The position numbers were made by a program, and so were the translations under genes. Source: Cololabis saira (Eukaryota > Chordata > Actinopteri > Beloniformes > Belonidae). Taken from it: DNA of 64,000 nt. Shown one piece after another: positions 32,449-43,324 of the stretch. Each line of letters begins with the position of its first letter. Position 1 is the stretch's first letter. The stretch covers positions 15,205,941 to 15,269,940 of the forward strand of contig NC_084607.1 of the NCBI RefSeq assembly GCF_033807715.1, given 5' to 3'. A model generated the notes under the pieces. It saw only the letters and a program-made list of their open reading frames with translations. It was not told the DNA's origin and made no database searches.

Positions 32449-33437
32449 CTACTTGTCCTTCGTTATATACAGAATGTAGATGAAGAATAAAGCTGCTGTC
32501 AAAAACCTGACCAGAAAAGTTATTTTAGAGGACATCTCGCATATGTAAAACGGTGTCTCCAGGACAGTTTTTCTTTTCTCTGACTCACTACTCTGGCTGC
32601 GGTGTAGCGAGTCATGCATCTTCTTCCATGAGTCCACCTCTGATTTCCACAGAGCAGCTCTGGCTCTGATAAACTGCGATACGTCCGTCTCGCTGCCTTT
32701 TGCCAGAATGATGCTGTCTTTACAGATGGAGTAAATACTCATGCAAAGGGAGATGTGGTTAAGTGCATTCCTGGCTGGCTGGCTGTTAAACATGGTGAGG
32801 GCTCTTTTCAGTGCTCCCTTACCAGGCTTCACCACAGCTTTACCACCATGTACAATTGCACCCTTGTTTGCTATCAACTTGCCATCAAAAGCATCTTTGC
32901 TAAGTGAATGAATGCCATATCCAACTGACCCAACATCTTTAAGACCGTATGCCACAGCCATGGCATGTGTATTTTTGATTTTAGTAGCTGGTTGACTGAT
33001 CACCTGGCCGAGACACTTCTGGAGACTCTCTACTTCACTCATGAAACTGTTAAAAACTTCATTTGCATTATTTTGATATTTATTTTTGACCCCAATCTCT
33101 GTGAATGTAGTGACAGCGCTGTTGATGGCACAGGTGATTCCCATCGCTGTTGTCAGACTCGGCATTAACGCCAAACCAGCAATAGACAGCACACCTCCTG
33201 CTGCTCCCACTGAACTCCCTATTACACTGGAGAACTTTGCCCCTTTATTCATCCGGTCTAGCTGAACAGCACACCTCTCCAGCTCGGTCAGAAACCGTAG
33301 CATCGTGGGCTGACGCTTTCTGAACTCACTGATGAAGTGAGAACAGGACACATCCTGGAACAAAAACAGCATTCGGAAGTCTTGGTTGTTCCTAGACAAG
33401 AAGAAAAAGAAGATTTTGTTTTTGTTGTGTTTTTTTA

Positions 33438-33499
<62 letters not shown>

Positions 33500-36480
33500 A
33501 TTTTTATTTATAACACACTTTATATTTAGTAATCTCAAAGTGCTATAGAGCAGAAAAATAAAACATGATTTTTTTAAATATATTTTCAAAAAGAGCATAT
33601 AAAAGATATATTTAGCTATAAGCATTATCAAAAAGGTGAGTTTTCAGGTCCCGTTTAAAAGCCTCTGCAGTCTGTGGGGCCCTCAGATGGTTGGGAAGGG
33701 CGTTCCACAGCCTTGGAGCTGCAGAGGAAAAGGCCCGATCGCCCAACGTGCGGAGCTCGGTTCTGGGGACTTGGAGGGTGTTTTTGGATGCAGAACGGAG
33801 GTTGAATGGGGAGGTCTGGAGGGTGAGTAGTTCTTTTAGGTATTAGGGGGCATGTCCGTCCATGCACTGATGAGTGGGGAGGGAGAGCTTATACCCAATT
33901 CTGAGTGGGATGGGGAGCCAGTGTAGTGATTTATCTACAATGTAGTGACTACTATTAGTTATCTAAAGAATACAAACGTATCTACACCTTCCTACCTGAT
34001 TTCTTCAAGCTGGTCAACATGGCGAAGCATCTTTTGTATATCATTAAATGGCAAACCCACATCTAGGTAGACCGGAACCTCTTTCTTCACCATAGGGCTC
34101 AAATCACTGATGCAGCTGGTAATAAAACAGTTGAAAATGAATTTTCTGGTGACACAGATGCAAAAAAATATTTACCAAGCCAAAGAACACAAACTGTCAA
34201 GTTGATTATAACAATTAACCTTTTTTCCAGCCTCTTGCAGATGTTCTTGGAGACCTGTATGTATCTTTGCAGCTGATACACCATGATGTCTGCGTTCTGA
34301 AGTTTGGGAAGGAAGAATACATTTGCATCTCTTTTAAACTCCAGGAGCAGAGGGCAAATGTGCCGTGCAGCGATGATGACTGTCTGAACATGAGCGTTGA
34401 TGTCATCAGGCAGGTTTAAGACCTGATTCGCTGTGAATACATGCTCAGAGGTGACAGCCAGCTTCTCCAATGCATCCAGGAAGCGGTCCAGCTCCCTTAG
34501 GCCTATCAGGATGTTTTTAAAGACATCTGACACTTCTGTACTTCTGCTATCTGTATTCAACTGAAGTTTCTTGATCTTTTTCAATTCCTTTTGCCTTCTA
34601 TCCATCCATTTGGGGAAATTCCCACAGAAATCTCTCACTCTGTCAATGCTGTCGAAGGTATCTTTGATGTATTTGCTCAGGGCCTTGCAGAATCTCTTCC
34701 TGTAACACAAATAAAAAAATGTCTGCATAAAATCAGCTGTCCAGACAAAACAAGTTCACTGTGCAATCAATAAATGCCAGTCTGTGTACTAATAGGACTT
34801 TGGACCACATGGCGACAAAACAGCTGAAACAAGTTCATGGTCAGTCCCTGCCAAGCGCCAACCATCTAACTTGCTTGGTACTGTGCCCTGGATAGCAAAG
34901 TCAAATCCTGGGGAGCCAGACTTTTTTTTTTTGTTTGTTTGTTTTGTTTTTTTGTATCTTTTAAATTTTTTTGTATTGAAAAGTAAAAAAATAAGGCTGG
35001 CTGGCCAGGCTAACAAGTCTTGGCAGAGGAGCTCAGTTATTACTTAAATAAACAGAAGCTTAACTGTGGTTAAATTCACATTAAGGCTCCAAAACTGGCA
35101 GCAACAACTCAAAGTCAAAAAGGGAAAGCACTTTTTTATTAATGTATTATTATTAATTAGTTTGGCAACTCACCTCAGTCTTCCTGGGGTTGAAAGCTAT
35201 TTTGATTATTTTGTCATGTCTGTCAGGAACTGTTATTTATAGATCCTATAAGCCTATTCTGGTTTTAAATACATCTAGCCTATGCGCATCTTAGACCGAC
35301 CTAAATCAAGCTCCTCATTGTTGGACAAACGCACCAAGAAAGCGGTTTAAGATGAGCTCATCCCTTCAGCTGGACTGAAACTGCCCTGTACAGGCATTAA
35401 CCCAGAAGTACAGGAAGAAACAATGTCCTGTTAAGTGCTAAACCAAGAGCTGGAGCTTTACGAAGCAAAGATACGGCCTCACAACGTGACTTACAATTGT
35501 ACAAGTTATTCAAAACTGTTATTAATTGTTAATAAATTAAACCTCAATAGAGCAAATTTAATTTGGAAATGTGAAATGAAAAAAAAACTAACATAGGATA
35601 ACTAGTTCTTGCCTGATTATACATATAGACTTCATTTATACTTATATTTCTGTATAATACTTTTTATTTACACTATCCTGTCTATTCACAGCAGTTAGAT
35701 TCCTTGTGACTTAATCAGTTATCATATTTAGGGTTAGGTTGGGTTATAAACTGCTTACAGGTTCAAAGGTGCCATCAGTACAGAAAGTGAAAGCGTTCCA
35801 TTTATATATTCATATATTGAGTGGATAAATGACAAATCAAAAAGAGAAATAAATTATACCAGATCCACATTCTGTGTTTTGTACCACCATTTTTATCTAA
35901 AAAATTATATCAATCCTGACTGGACCTGTTCTAGTACAGCAGTTTTGATCAAGTGTAGTCAACATGCTGAAAAATGGAGTGTAATGGACCGCAGTGAAGT
36001 TAGTTTTAAGTTGAATATTCGACAGACATTCGCTCTTGGGAACCTTCTCAGTTGCTCAGGGTCCAAGGAGACTCAGAGGAAGCCCCTCCAACATTTCAAG
36101 TGCACACAGCTAAAATCTCTGCAATACAGACGACTTTAACGACAGAACATAATTCACATCAGCCTTAAATATAAAGTGAAACAAAACATAAAAAAATAAT
36201 CACTTGGACAAGTGTAGGACAAAACTATGTTTTGGAAAGGTCTTTCTCAGAAGTAGCGGGAATCTCATAGATAAAACAGAGAATAAAGCCACCGACGTTA
36301 GTCTTTTATTAGATTTTTGAATGCTTACTTATAGGCTATGTACTTTTTGGGAATTATTTTTATTTTTTATAATGCAAAAAGAATCCGAGGATATAGTTAT
36401 GGGAAAATATACAGCCTATATTCACATGCATATTTTCTATATATAAAACAAAACATGAGCCTGAATACTTACTTTTCCAT
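32449..36480 (-). CDS. apol: Apolipoprotein L-like protein B (4 coding exons, start provisional)
   Basis: Tandem paralogue of ApoL A. Exons: provisional 36,480-36,473 (ATG GAA AA, then GTAAGT), 34,699-34,220, 34,115-33,996 and 33,391-32,449 with stop; all introns phase 2, giving 1,551 nt, 516 aa. The middle 120-bp exon has the same length as in A. The [10 protein letters not shown] entry, Gly/Ala hairpin (about 256-300) and SQFIRARAALWKSE block are conserved. Compared with A, the large exon is 105 bp shorter, the hairpin is about 10 residues shorter, and the C-terminus is different: a hydrophobic segment (FLVRFLTAALFFIYILYI) followed by a short basic end. The start is uncertain; 35,775-35,759 (ATG GCA CCT, donor GTAAGC) is a phase-compatible alternative. 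The three main exons are firm. Confidence 0.82.
33430..33960 (+). repeat. (AAT)n array and dispersed repeat in intron 3 of ApoL B
   Basis: (AAT)n at 33,437-33,498 is followed by TTATAACACACTTTATATTT and then the body GTTGGGAAGGGCGTTCCACAG, CCTTGGAGCTGCAGAGGAAA, up to about 33,920. This body recurs across teleost genomes; I do not know its formal family. Confidence 0.6.
34735..36470. other. Proposed intron 1 of ApoL B
   Basis: No repeats with clear ends and no conserved ORF. It contains the alternative first exon (35,759-35,775) and the ISRE-like core at 35,783-35,793. Confidence 0.4.
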
Positions 36481-36518
36481 TTATCTCCTGTTTCAGCTCC
36501 TGAATGCAAAGAAGGTGC

Positions 36519-36532
36519 AGTTTTGGTTTCGC
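36519..36532. promoter_or_regulatory. ISRE-like site near the provisional ApoL B start
   Basis: AGTTTTGGTTTCGC matches the ISRE consensus AGTTTCNNTTTCNC with a single mismatch. It lies about 40 bp upstream of the provisional ATG at 36,480. A separate GAAAGTGAAAG (35,783-35,793) is an exact GAAANNGAAA core and lies 8 bp upstream of the alternative start. Confidence 0.45.
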
Positions 36533-36559
36533 TGCAAAGCTTTTTAAAGGTTTGTCCGG

Positions 36560-38320
36560 AAGTGACCATGAAGCAGTAAACGGCTCAAATTAGTAAATTA
36601 TTTAATTATCTTTTTTTTATGCTCTTTAAAAAAACCTGTAGTTCTCAAAACGTGTTTGCAGCTGCGTCTGACAACTAGACCCAAACCACACAGACAGAAT
36701 ACTGGTCTGACCTGAGTGGACCCCACAGGGTGACTGAAATCTCCATCCCACTGTGTTTACTTTGTTGATAAGAGTATACCATGTTGTATTCTGACTTTCC
36801 AAGTTTGAATTCTGTCTTCAGGGAGTTCCAGTTGAAATATTGAAACTTCCAACCTCCACTTTACAAGTGAAACTCAGTAAAAGATGGAACTGCTTTGATC
36901 CAGACAAGTGTCATTTTCAAAATGAGGATGGATGAACATCAGGATGGAACATCAGGAGGTGTTTTGGTCGGGTTTTGCTTCTTACAAAGCCCCGGGTTGT
37001 CATCTTGGTGTCCAGTTGTTCCAACAATGGACCATCCTTTCTGGTTCAGGACATATGCCGGTTTATGGCCTCCTCGTCTCCCCAGTTAATGACCTTGCAA
37101 ATAAATGCCCTAACTGTCACGTCCTGCTGCTGCTGTTAGTCTCATCAGCCGTTTCCGTATTTTATAAAATAATAAATAAATAAATAAATAAAAACTACCC
37201 GTGGGTTGTACTGCTCAGGTTACATGATCAACAAACCCTCGACCCGCAACCCAGTGTCAGTTCTGATTACATTAGACCTGACCTGCGGATAAGACTACCC
37301 AGGGCCGCACCCTAAACACAGAACACGCGCTGTGCGTGGGGCCACATCTTCCAACTGGGGCCAAATCACAAGAAAACTCATGTGTCACTTGAAAGTAGGC
37401 ATGTTGTTGAAATAAACCTTTGTAGCACAATCACCTGAGCTGCCACTCATTATCTCTCTCACTGTCTAGACTGGAGAATTTTGTTTTTCGGCCCTGATGA
37501 ACATTTATTGAACGCCTTGTTAACGCGCTCTACATTCCCGCCGGTTGAAAATCTGGTAAAATGACCAGTTGGTCGTATATAAGCTAGACATTTTAGCCAA
37601 TATATAACATATTGGTTATAGTTTTATATCAATTTATGTTGTTAAGAAGTGTTCGACCTCATTGATGACTTTGCATCCAGAAAATAGAGACGTGTGCATC
37701 TGTAAAAGGAATGTTTAGTCCTGATTTCAGACCTGCTTTCAGTGTTTTTTGGGGGATTGAGGTGGTGGAAGTAACTTTCTCTTGATGAGTAATTGATGGC
37801 TATTTATGACTCGGATTTGTTTATTTTTGTATTTATTTAGTTCAGCTTACATTTTTTAATTCAATATTTATTCATTTCAGGTTTGAGTTTATTTAAACCT
37901 CCGGGACATGTAGGCGTATTTTACTTGCTTTTCACTTTTCATTTTTTGATAATTTTGGCTGAGTTCATCCATATGGCATGAATTTTGGTGAGATTGTGTA
38001 GTTTTATATGATCTTTTAATTTCCAGCTCAGCTCCTACAGTAAGTCTAAAATACATTCTGTACAAACAATTGTTACACTCTGATCTTTTAGCGCAAAAAA
38101 CGCGCCATTGAAACCCATTCAAACTTCAATTTTTGATCTCACTTCCATTAAAGCATAATAAATGCATTTTATTATATCTGGGTGTCAATCTGGCGTTTTG
38201 CCTTGGAATTGATCATATTTACTACTCTGAACCAGATGACGTCATTTTGACCATATTTGGCATATGGAGAAAAAACATGCTATTTCCATTGGATGGCACT
38301 GTCACAATTCACCCCTCCCT
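36560..38320. other. No gene recognised
   Basis: ORFs up to 83 codons without motifs. The (AATA)n run near 37,175 and the stretch 37,870-38,330 (CTCCGGGACATGTAGGCG) look like repeat material, but I cannot name it. Confidence 0.45.
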
Positions 38321-38327
38321 CTCCCTT

Positions 38328-38476
<149 letters not shown>

Positions 38477-38639
38477 CCTTATGACATTATGAGCAAAGGC
38501 TTTCAAGTGCCACTGTTTTCATTCACAATTTTGTTGCTGTTATTGAATGTTATTTAGTCAGTTTTGATGTCCCTGGCTCACTGTTCCTGGCTCACTGTTC
38601 CTGGTTCACTGTTCATTGGTTCACTTCTGGATAAAAAAG

Positions 38640-38990
38640 TATGTGTTATAGCTACCTTTTGAAATGCATAAAAAATAATAATGCATGAAAATCAATGTTG
38701 CTGCTCTGTGTTTTCTGTGTTTTTCATCTAAGAACATGGCATCATGGCAAAAAAATATCAATGTATAGTATATTTTATAGCTACCGTGTGAAGTGCTCAT
38801 TTTTTGCGCTGAGGGGTCAAAGTGTGAGTATTTGACAGTGCACAAAAAATAATAATGCATGAAAATCAATGTTGCTGTTCAATATTGACATATCCCAGGC
38901 TGTAATAATCCAAAACTAAAAAATCTACTTTGCATGTAGTATATTGAAAATAATTCATTTTTTCTGTTTTTTTTCATCTAAAAACATGAT
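38640..38990. repeat. Duplicated repeat unit of about 180 bp
   Basis: AATAATAATGCATGAAAATC followed by AATGTTGCTG occurs at about 38,670 and 38,850. TTTCATCTAAGAACATGGCA (38,724) recurs in changed form near 38,975. The two halves look like diverged tandem copies. Confidence 0.6.
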
Positions 38991-38994
38991 GGCA

Positions 38995-39505
38995 TCGGGA
39001 CTCATTAGACAACGACCTTAAATTTGCAAACTCAATAAAAGCATACAAGATATTATTCAAAGCAAAGGTAATGGGCACATATATAGAAGCACAACAAGCA
39101 AACAAAGCAGAATGTACAAATGCATGAGATGAAATGACAACCTAAATTGATTTTGTCAGTTTCTTTTGCATTTTTTCACTTTCTGTTTTCAGAGCTATCA
39201 TTATTATTAGATGTATTATTATTATCATTATTATTACTATTATTACAGTTATTACAGCTATTGTTATTATTAATTACTATTATTATTATTTTGTGTAACC
39301 TCATGATACTTCATTTGTTCTTTTTATATATTCCATTATGTTAAAAGGTGGGCAAGATAAGCTTTATGCTTCAAGCCCAGACCTTTTTGGTCAAAATAAT
39401 CACAATGTTGACCAGGGAAAAACCTGTGAATGTTTGTTATCTTGTTTGTTGATTTTTATGCTTGTGATTGACCGAAATAAATATTAACTAACTAACTAAT
39501 TTTTC
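38995..39505 (+). mobile_element. LINE 3' end with (TAAC)n tail
   Basis: The plus-strand frame from about 39,011 reads DLKFANSIKAYKILFKAKV then GTYIEAQQANKAECTNA and a stop, the C-terminus of a CR1/L2-type LINE polyprotein. It is followed by an (ATT)n run and a 3'-UTR (AGCTTTATGCTTCAAGCCCA; GACCGAAATAAATATTAAC) that ends in (TAAC)n at 39,485-39,500. Confidence 0.7.
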
Positions 39506-39589
39506 CGTGTCTGGATAAACTCTCTTATCAGTGCCTCATCACTAATAAACGGGGGAACATTGGACAAGGTGATTTATCTCGCCGCATTA

Positions 39590-39709
39590 AGGCTGATTTA
39601 TGGTTCCGCGTTACACCACACGCAGAGCCTACGGCGTAGGTTACGCGGCGACGCCGTAGGCTACGGCGAAGACTCTGCGTCGATTTAACGCGGAACCATA
39701 AATCAGGCT
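39590..39709. mobile_element. PIF/Harbinger-type MITE, 120 bp
   Basis: A foldback with TIRs AGGCTGATTTATGGTTCCGC and GCGGAACCATAAATCAGGCT, flanked by TTA on both sides (39,587-39,589, 39,710-39,712), the PIF/Harbinger TWA habit. The core is an unusually GC-rich palindrome around CCTACGGCGTAGG. Half-copies are at 42,537-42,593 and 47,115-47,165. Confidence 0.85.
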
Positions 39710-40051
39710 TTATTCATCCGAGCAGCGGACTTGATGCTGCTGTGACCCACAACATGGCTGCAGTCCGTTAAATAACACATCCATGCTGCAGTCCTCCACA
39801 AGGAACAAGGAAACCCTGGCGAGATCTTAATACCGTGTTTCCCCGTCAGTCTGGTCAGAGAAACCAACAAACACGCCCCGACAAAAAAAATGGAGAGGTT
39901 TATTCTGTCGTTTTCAAGTCGGGCAGAATGAATGCTTCCTATGGTGTCTATAAAACATTTATCAGCTCCAACTCGGGTAAAATACTCTTTATTTGCTCCG
40001 TTACATAATGATATCTGCGCTACATAAACGAAGCTGCGGCCGAGGGGTTGG

Positions 40052-40113
40052 TGACGTCATTGCAGCGGCACGCAACGAAAAACATAGAAGAGCGCTTGCG
40101 CAGCTGTGACGTA
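40052..40113. promoter_or_regulatory. CRE-type sites upstream of the orphan ORF
   Basis: A full palindromic TGACGTCA at 40,052-40,059 and TGACGTAG at 40,106-40,113 lie 120-180 bp upstream of the ATG at 40,232, in a locally CpG-containing stretch. This fits a compact promoter for the orphan gene; the link is inferred. Confidence 0.35.
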
Positions 40114-40231
40114 GGCATATTCCATTGATATATTCTACGTCATTCTGGTTCGAAGTCATTTGACAATAATCCGTGCAGACGATCACAGCAAAACATTTTT
40201 GTTACACTTGATTAAACGCGTTCAAAACATA

Positions 40232-42103
40232 ATGATCCCGCAGAAAGAAAAGGTGGCCTTAACTGCCGCTGTTATTCAGCCCCTTATTCATCACTTCTTC
40301 AGCACCATTACAGCAAAACAGTGGGAGAGTGTCACCACTGGTTCTCCAGACGACCACACAACCGATATGCTGGCTTCATTTCAGTTTAAAATGACAAAAC
40401 AATTAGCAGCATCAGTTCTGACCCAGATTCTTAAACGAACCGTCACCTGTGAGGAGATAGTCCAGGGCATTGCCAAGCAAGCCTACATGGATATCTCAGA
40501 CTTCTTCAAGAGAGAAGCCATGCATCATGTGGAAAACAAACCAGAATCCTCCATCCACTCTGATCAGGACCCTGCTGCACCTTTTGTAAAACAGATCAGT
40601 GATGTCGATAATATTGACAATATGGTTCAGGCTTCCCTGATGTTAATAAGAGAATTCCTGGTCAACATGTGCAAACCTCAACGACACAGCGAGGAAATAT
40701 CTGAGGAACAAAGTGCCTCTGTGGAAAGTCCATCACAATCCACCCAAGAGGAGGAATCTGTGTGTGAGAAGACTGATTACAGAGATTCAAGCGACCAGGA
40801 AAAGAAACACAACGCCTTCCAATGGTTTTTCATACCCAATGAGTCTTGCAGGACTGTTAAGGACACTAAAATTGAAGTTGCCCTTTCTTCAGAATCTACA
40901 ACAGAGATGCCAGATTCCAGAGATTCAAGCGACCAGGAAGAGGAACAGGAACAGGGGGACACTTGCGAAGCAGTTGTGAGATTATTCCTTAGGGGCCTTT
41001 TTGATGTTGCTTTTATGAACTCAAACCCGACCTCCGTACCAGAAAACTTAACAGACACCTTTGAGACTGTTTTAAAGCTACTGTTGGATGAAGTAAGAGG
41101 AAGACATTTTGTTATACCCCAAGAAAGATTGAACAAACTCACACTTGACATGTTTGACCGTCTTTGTGCAAGTAGTGGCTGCCCGGAAAACGAAATGATG
41201 AGTTTAATTTTAGAAGAACCAAGGACACATGACATAATTCTCTACCTTTTCAAAAAACATATATTTAAAAAATTGAGGAAACCTAACATCCTCCAAAAGT
41301 TTTTTGCATCACTTCGTATTAAGTCTTGCAAGACTGTGAAGGACATTAAAAATGAAGTTGCCCTTTCTTCAGAATCTACAACAGAGGATGAATCATCCAA
41401 CAACTCAGAGCAGGAACTATTGTCATCAATATCTGAAACAGAGGAAGAACCATCCACAATCTCTCAGAAGGAACCAGTCATTTTGCCAAAACCTGCAGAA
41501 GTCCAAACACCCAAAGTCCTTCGACAGGAACCTATATCTTCTCCGCGGAGTGTGGTCCAGTCTGTCTCTGAAAAGGATGATTGTCTTCCAGTTTCAATAT
41601 CACCAGTCCACCATATCTCTGATCCCAGCACTGCACAGATAAGTAGACCTATAGAAACTGGTCCAGTGGCTGCCGTCGGATCACAGGAAACATGTGAAGT
41701 TACCACAGGGGCAAAGGAAGAAGTCAAAACAGCTCTGAGAATGTTTCTTATCAAACTGATCTTGAGAATAGATGAAAAGTCAAAAGTGGACTTCCCGCAT
41801 GACCACTTTTATGCTGTCACTGAGCGACTGTTCCCCAAGATTTGGGCTTTAGTTGATGGTGAAGATTTTCATGTAAAGAAGATAGAAAACCTCAACAAGG
41901 CCATTTATAAAGACCTTCTGAAAATGTGGCACCGCCAAGATATTATACTGATATTCCTGGAATTAGAGAAGCCAGTCATAGACAACACATTTTTGTCCTG
42001 TGTTAAAAAACACTTGATGACTGTGTCAAAGAAAACCAGTGGCACCAAACGGTTTTTCTCATGTATCGGAAGAGCTCTCAGGACGGCCTGCTGTTTTGTT
42101 TAA
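40232..42103 (+). CDS. Orphan three-module protein, 623 aa, single ORF
   Basis: I do not recognise this gene. The frame is open from 40,160, but the first ATG, with A at -3, is 40,232; a stop follows at 42,101. Three helical modules can be seen: about 1-200, 240-360 and 500-623. Each ends in an aromatic pair plus Cys element: FF (199-200) then SCRTVKD (205-211); FF (357-358) then SCKTVKD (365-371); and RFFSCIGRAL near 607-616. Acidic Ser/Glu-rich linkers (RDSSDQE, ALSSESTTE, SSISETEEE) join them. Modules 2 and 3 share an FL-x-L / LP-H-x-F / hydrophobic-helix layout. A 63-nt segment is duplicated inside the ORF. The protein ends CCFV after a basic patch, which could be lipidated. No signal peptide or membrane span. 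The long ORF with consistent protein texture argues it is real. Confidence 0.7.
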   Translation: MIPQKEKVALTAAVIQPLIHHFFSTITAKQWESVTTGSPDDHTTDMLASFQFKMTKQLAASVLTQILKRTVTCEEIVQGIAKQAYMDISDFFKREAMHHVENKPESSIHSDQDPAAPFVKQISDVDNIDNMVQASLMLIREFLVNMCKPQRHSEEISEEQSASVESPSQSTQEEESVCEKTDYRDSSDQEKKHNAFQWFFIPNESCRTVKDTKIEVALSSESTTEMPDSRDSSDQEEEQEQGDTCEAVVRLFLRGLFDVAFMNSNPTSVPENLTDTFETVLKLLLDEVRGRHFVIPQERLNKLTLDMFDRLCASSGCPENEMMSLILEEPRTHDIILYLFKKHIFKKLRKPNILQKFFASLRIKSCKTVKDIKNEVALSSESTTEDESSNNSEQELLSSISETEEEPSTISQKEPVILPKPAEVQTPKVLRQEPISSPRSVVQSVSEKDDCLPVSISPVHHISDPSTAQISRPIETGPVAAVGSQETCEVTTGAKEEVKTALRMFLIKLILRIDEKSKVDFPHDHFYAVTERLFPKIWALVDGEDFHVKKIENLNKAIYKDLLKMWHRQDIILIFLELEKPVIDNTFLSCVKKHLMTVSKKTSGTKRFFSCIGRALRTACCFV

Positions 42104-42593
42104 AAAAAACAACCAAAGCTACTGATTGTAATGGGTTTAAAGCCATTGAAAATTAGTTTTTTAGTTGCTCAAAACTTAAAAAGTCATCAGGTCTCAAAAG
42201 CTTTATTAGTAAACTATGTCACAGTTTGAACATTGTTATCACTGAGGACATGTGGACAAGGGTTAAGGCTGAATCAAAGGGGACCTCTTATGGCATTTAA
42301 TGTCTATTTTAAACAGGCCTTGAATGTCTTAAAAACAAGCTTTTGATAGTTTTTTCTATATACATTAGAAATTCAGCCTCTGGGCCATGTCTTTATCTTT
42401 ACCGTTTCTAACCTCATTCTCTATGAGGGATTCTGAGTGGGCGGGGCTATGATAATGAGGCAATGTGCTGATTGGCTGCCTGAATGACGCGATACACCGC
42501 TACTAAAAAATGGCGGAAGCTCCGGCCGGCAGAGTTAAGCCTGAATTATGATTCTGCGTTAATCGACTGCGTAGGCTCTACGTTGGTGTCACG

Positions 42594-43277
42594 CGGCCTT
42601 CTCCGGGTGGGTGGAGAAGTCCTGCCTCAGGTGGAGGAGTTCAAGTATCTCGGGATCTTGTTCACGAGTGAGGGAACGATGGAGCGTGAGATTGACAGAC
42701 GGATCGGTGCAGCGTCCGCAGTTATGCGGTCGATGTACCGGACCGCCGTGGTGAAGAAGGAGCTGAGTCGAAAGGCGAAGATCTCGATTTACCGGTCAAT
42801 CTACGCCCCTACCCTCACCTATGGTCACGAACTTTGGGTAGTGACCGAAAGGACAAGATCGCGGATACAAGCGGCCGAGATGAGTTTCCTCCGCAGGGTG
42901 GCTGGACGCTCCCTTAGAGATAGGGTGAGGAGTTCGGTCACCCGGGAGGAGCTCGGAGTCGAGCCGCTGCTCCTTCACATTGAGAGGAGTCAGCTGAGGT
43001 GGCTTGGGCATCTGTATCGGATCCTCCTGGACGCCTCCCTAGGGAGGTGTTCCAGGCATGTCCCACCGGGAGGAAACCCCGGGGAAGACCCAGGACACGC
43101 TGGAGAGACTATGTCTCTCGGCTGGCCTGGGAACGCCTCGGACTCCCCTCGGAGGAGCTGGAGGAAGTGTCTGGGGTGAAGGAAGTCTGGGCATCCCTGC
43201 TGAGGCTGCTGCCCCCGCGACCCGGGAACGGATAAAGCGGCGGACGATGGATGGATGGATGGATGGATGGATGGATT
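42594..43277 (+). mobile_element. Rex3 (RTE-clade LINE) 3' end
   Basis: Plus-strand frame: LLRVGGEVLPQVEEFKYLGI, MEREIDRRIGAASAVMRSMY, SIYAPTLTYGHELWVVTERT, then SFLRRVAGRSLRDRVRSS. After about 43,000 the frame shifts to VFQACPTGRKPRGRPRTRW. This is the C-terminal domain after the reverse-transcriptase palm. The end is (ATGG)n at 43,246-43,277, which matches the GATG-type tail reported for Rex3. 5'-truncated, joined directly to a PIF-MITE half-copy at 42,537-42,593. Confidence 0.88.
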
Positions 43278-43324
43278 AATTTTTTTTCATTGTCTGAATG
43301 GAAGTGTGGTTGATTTTTATGTTT

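Noticed and set aside
40160..40231. Upstream extension of the orphan ORF
   Set aside because: The extension begins at TTG, not a normal eukaryotic start; the first ATG in frame is 40,232. A spliced upstream exon is possible but not supported by a good polypyrimidine tract.
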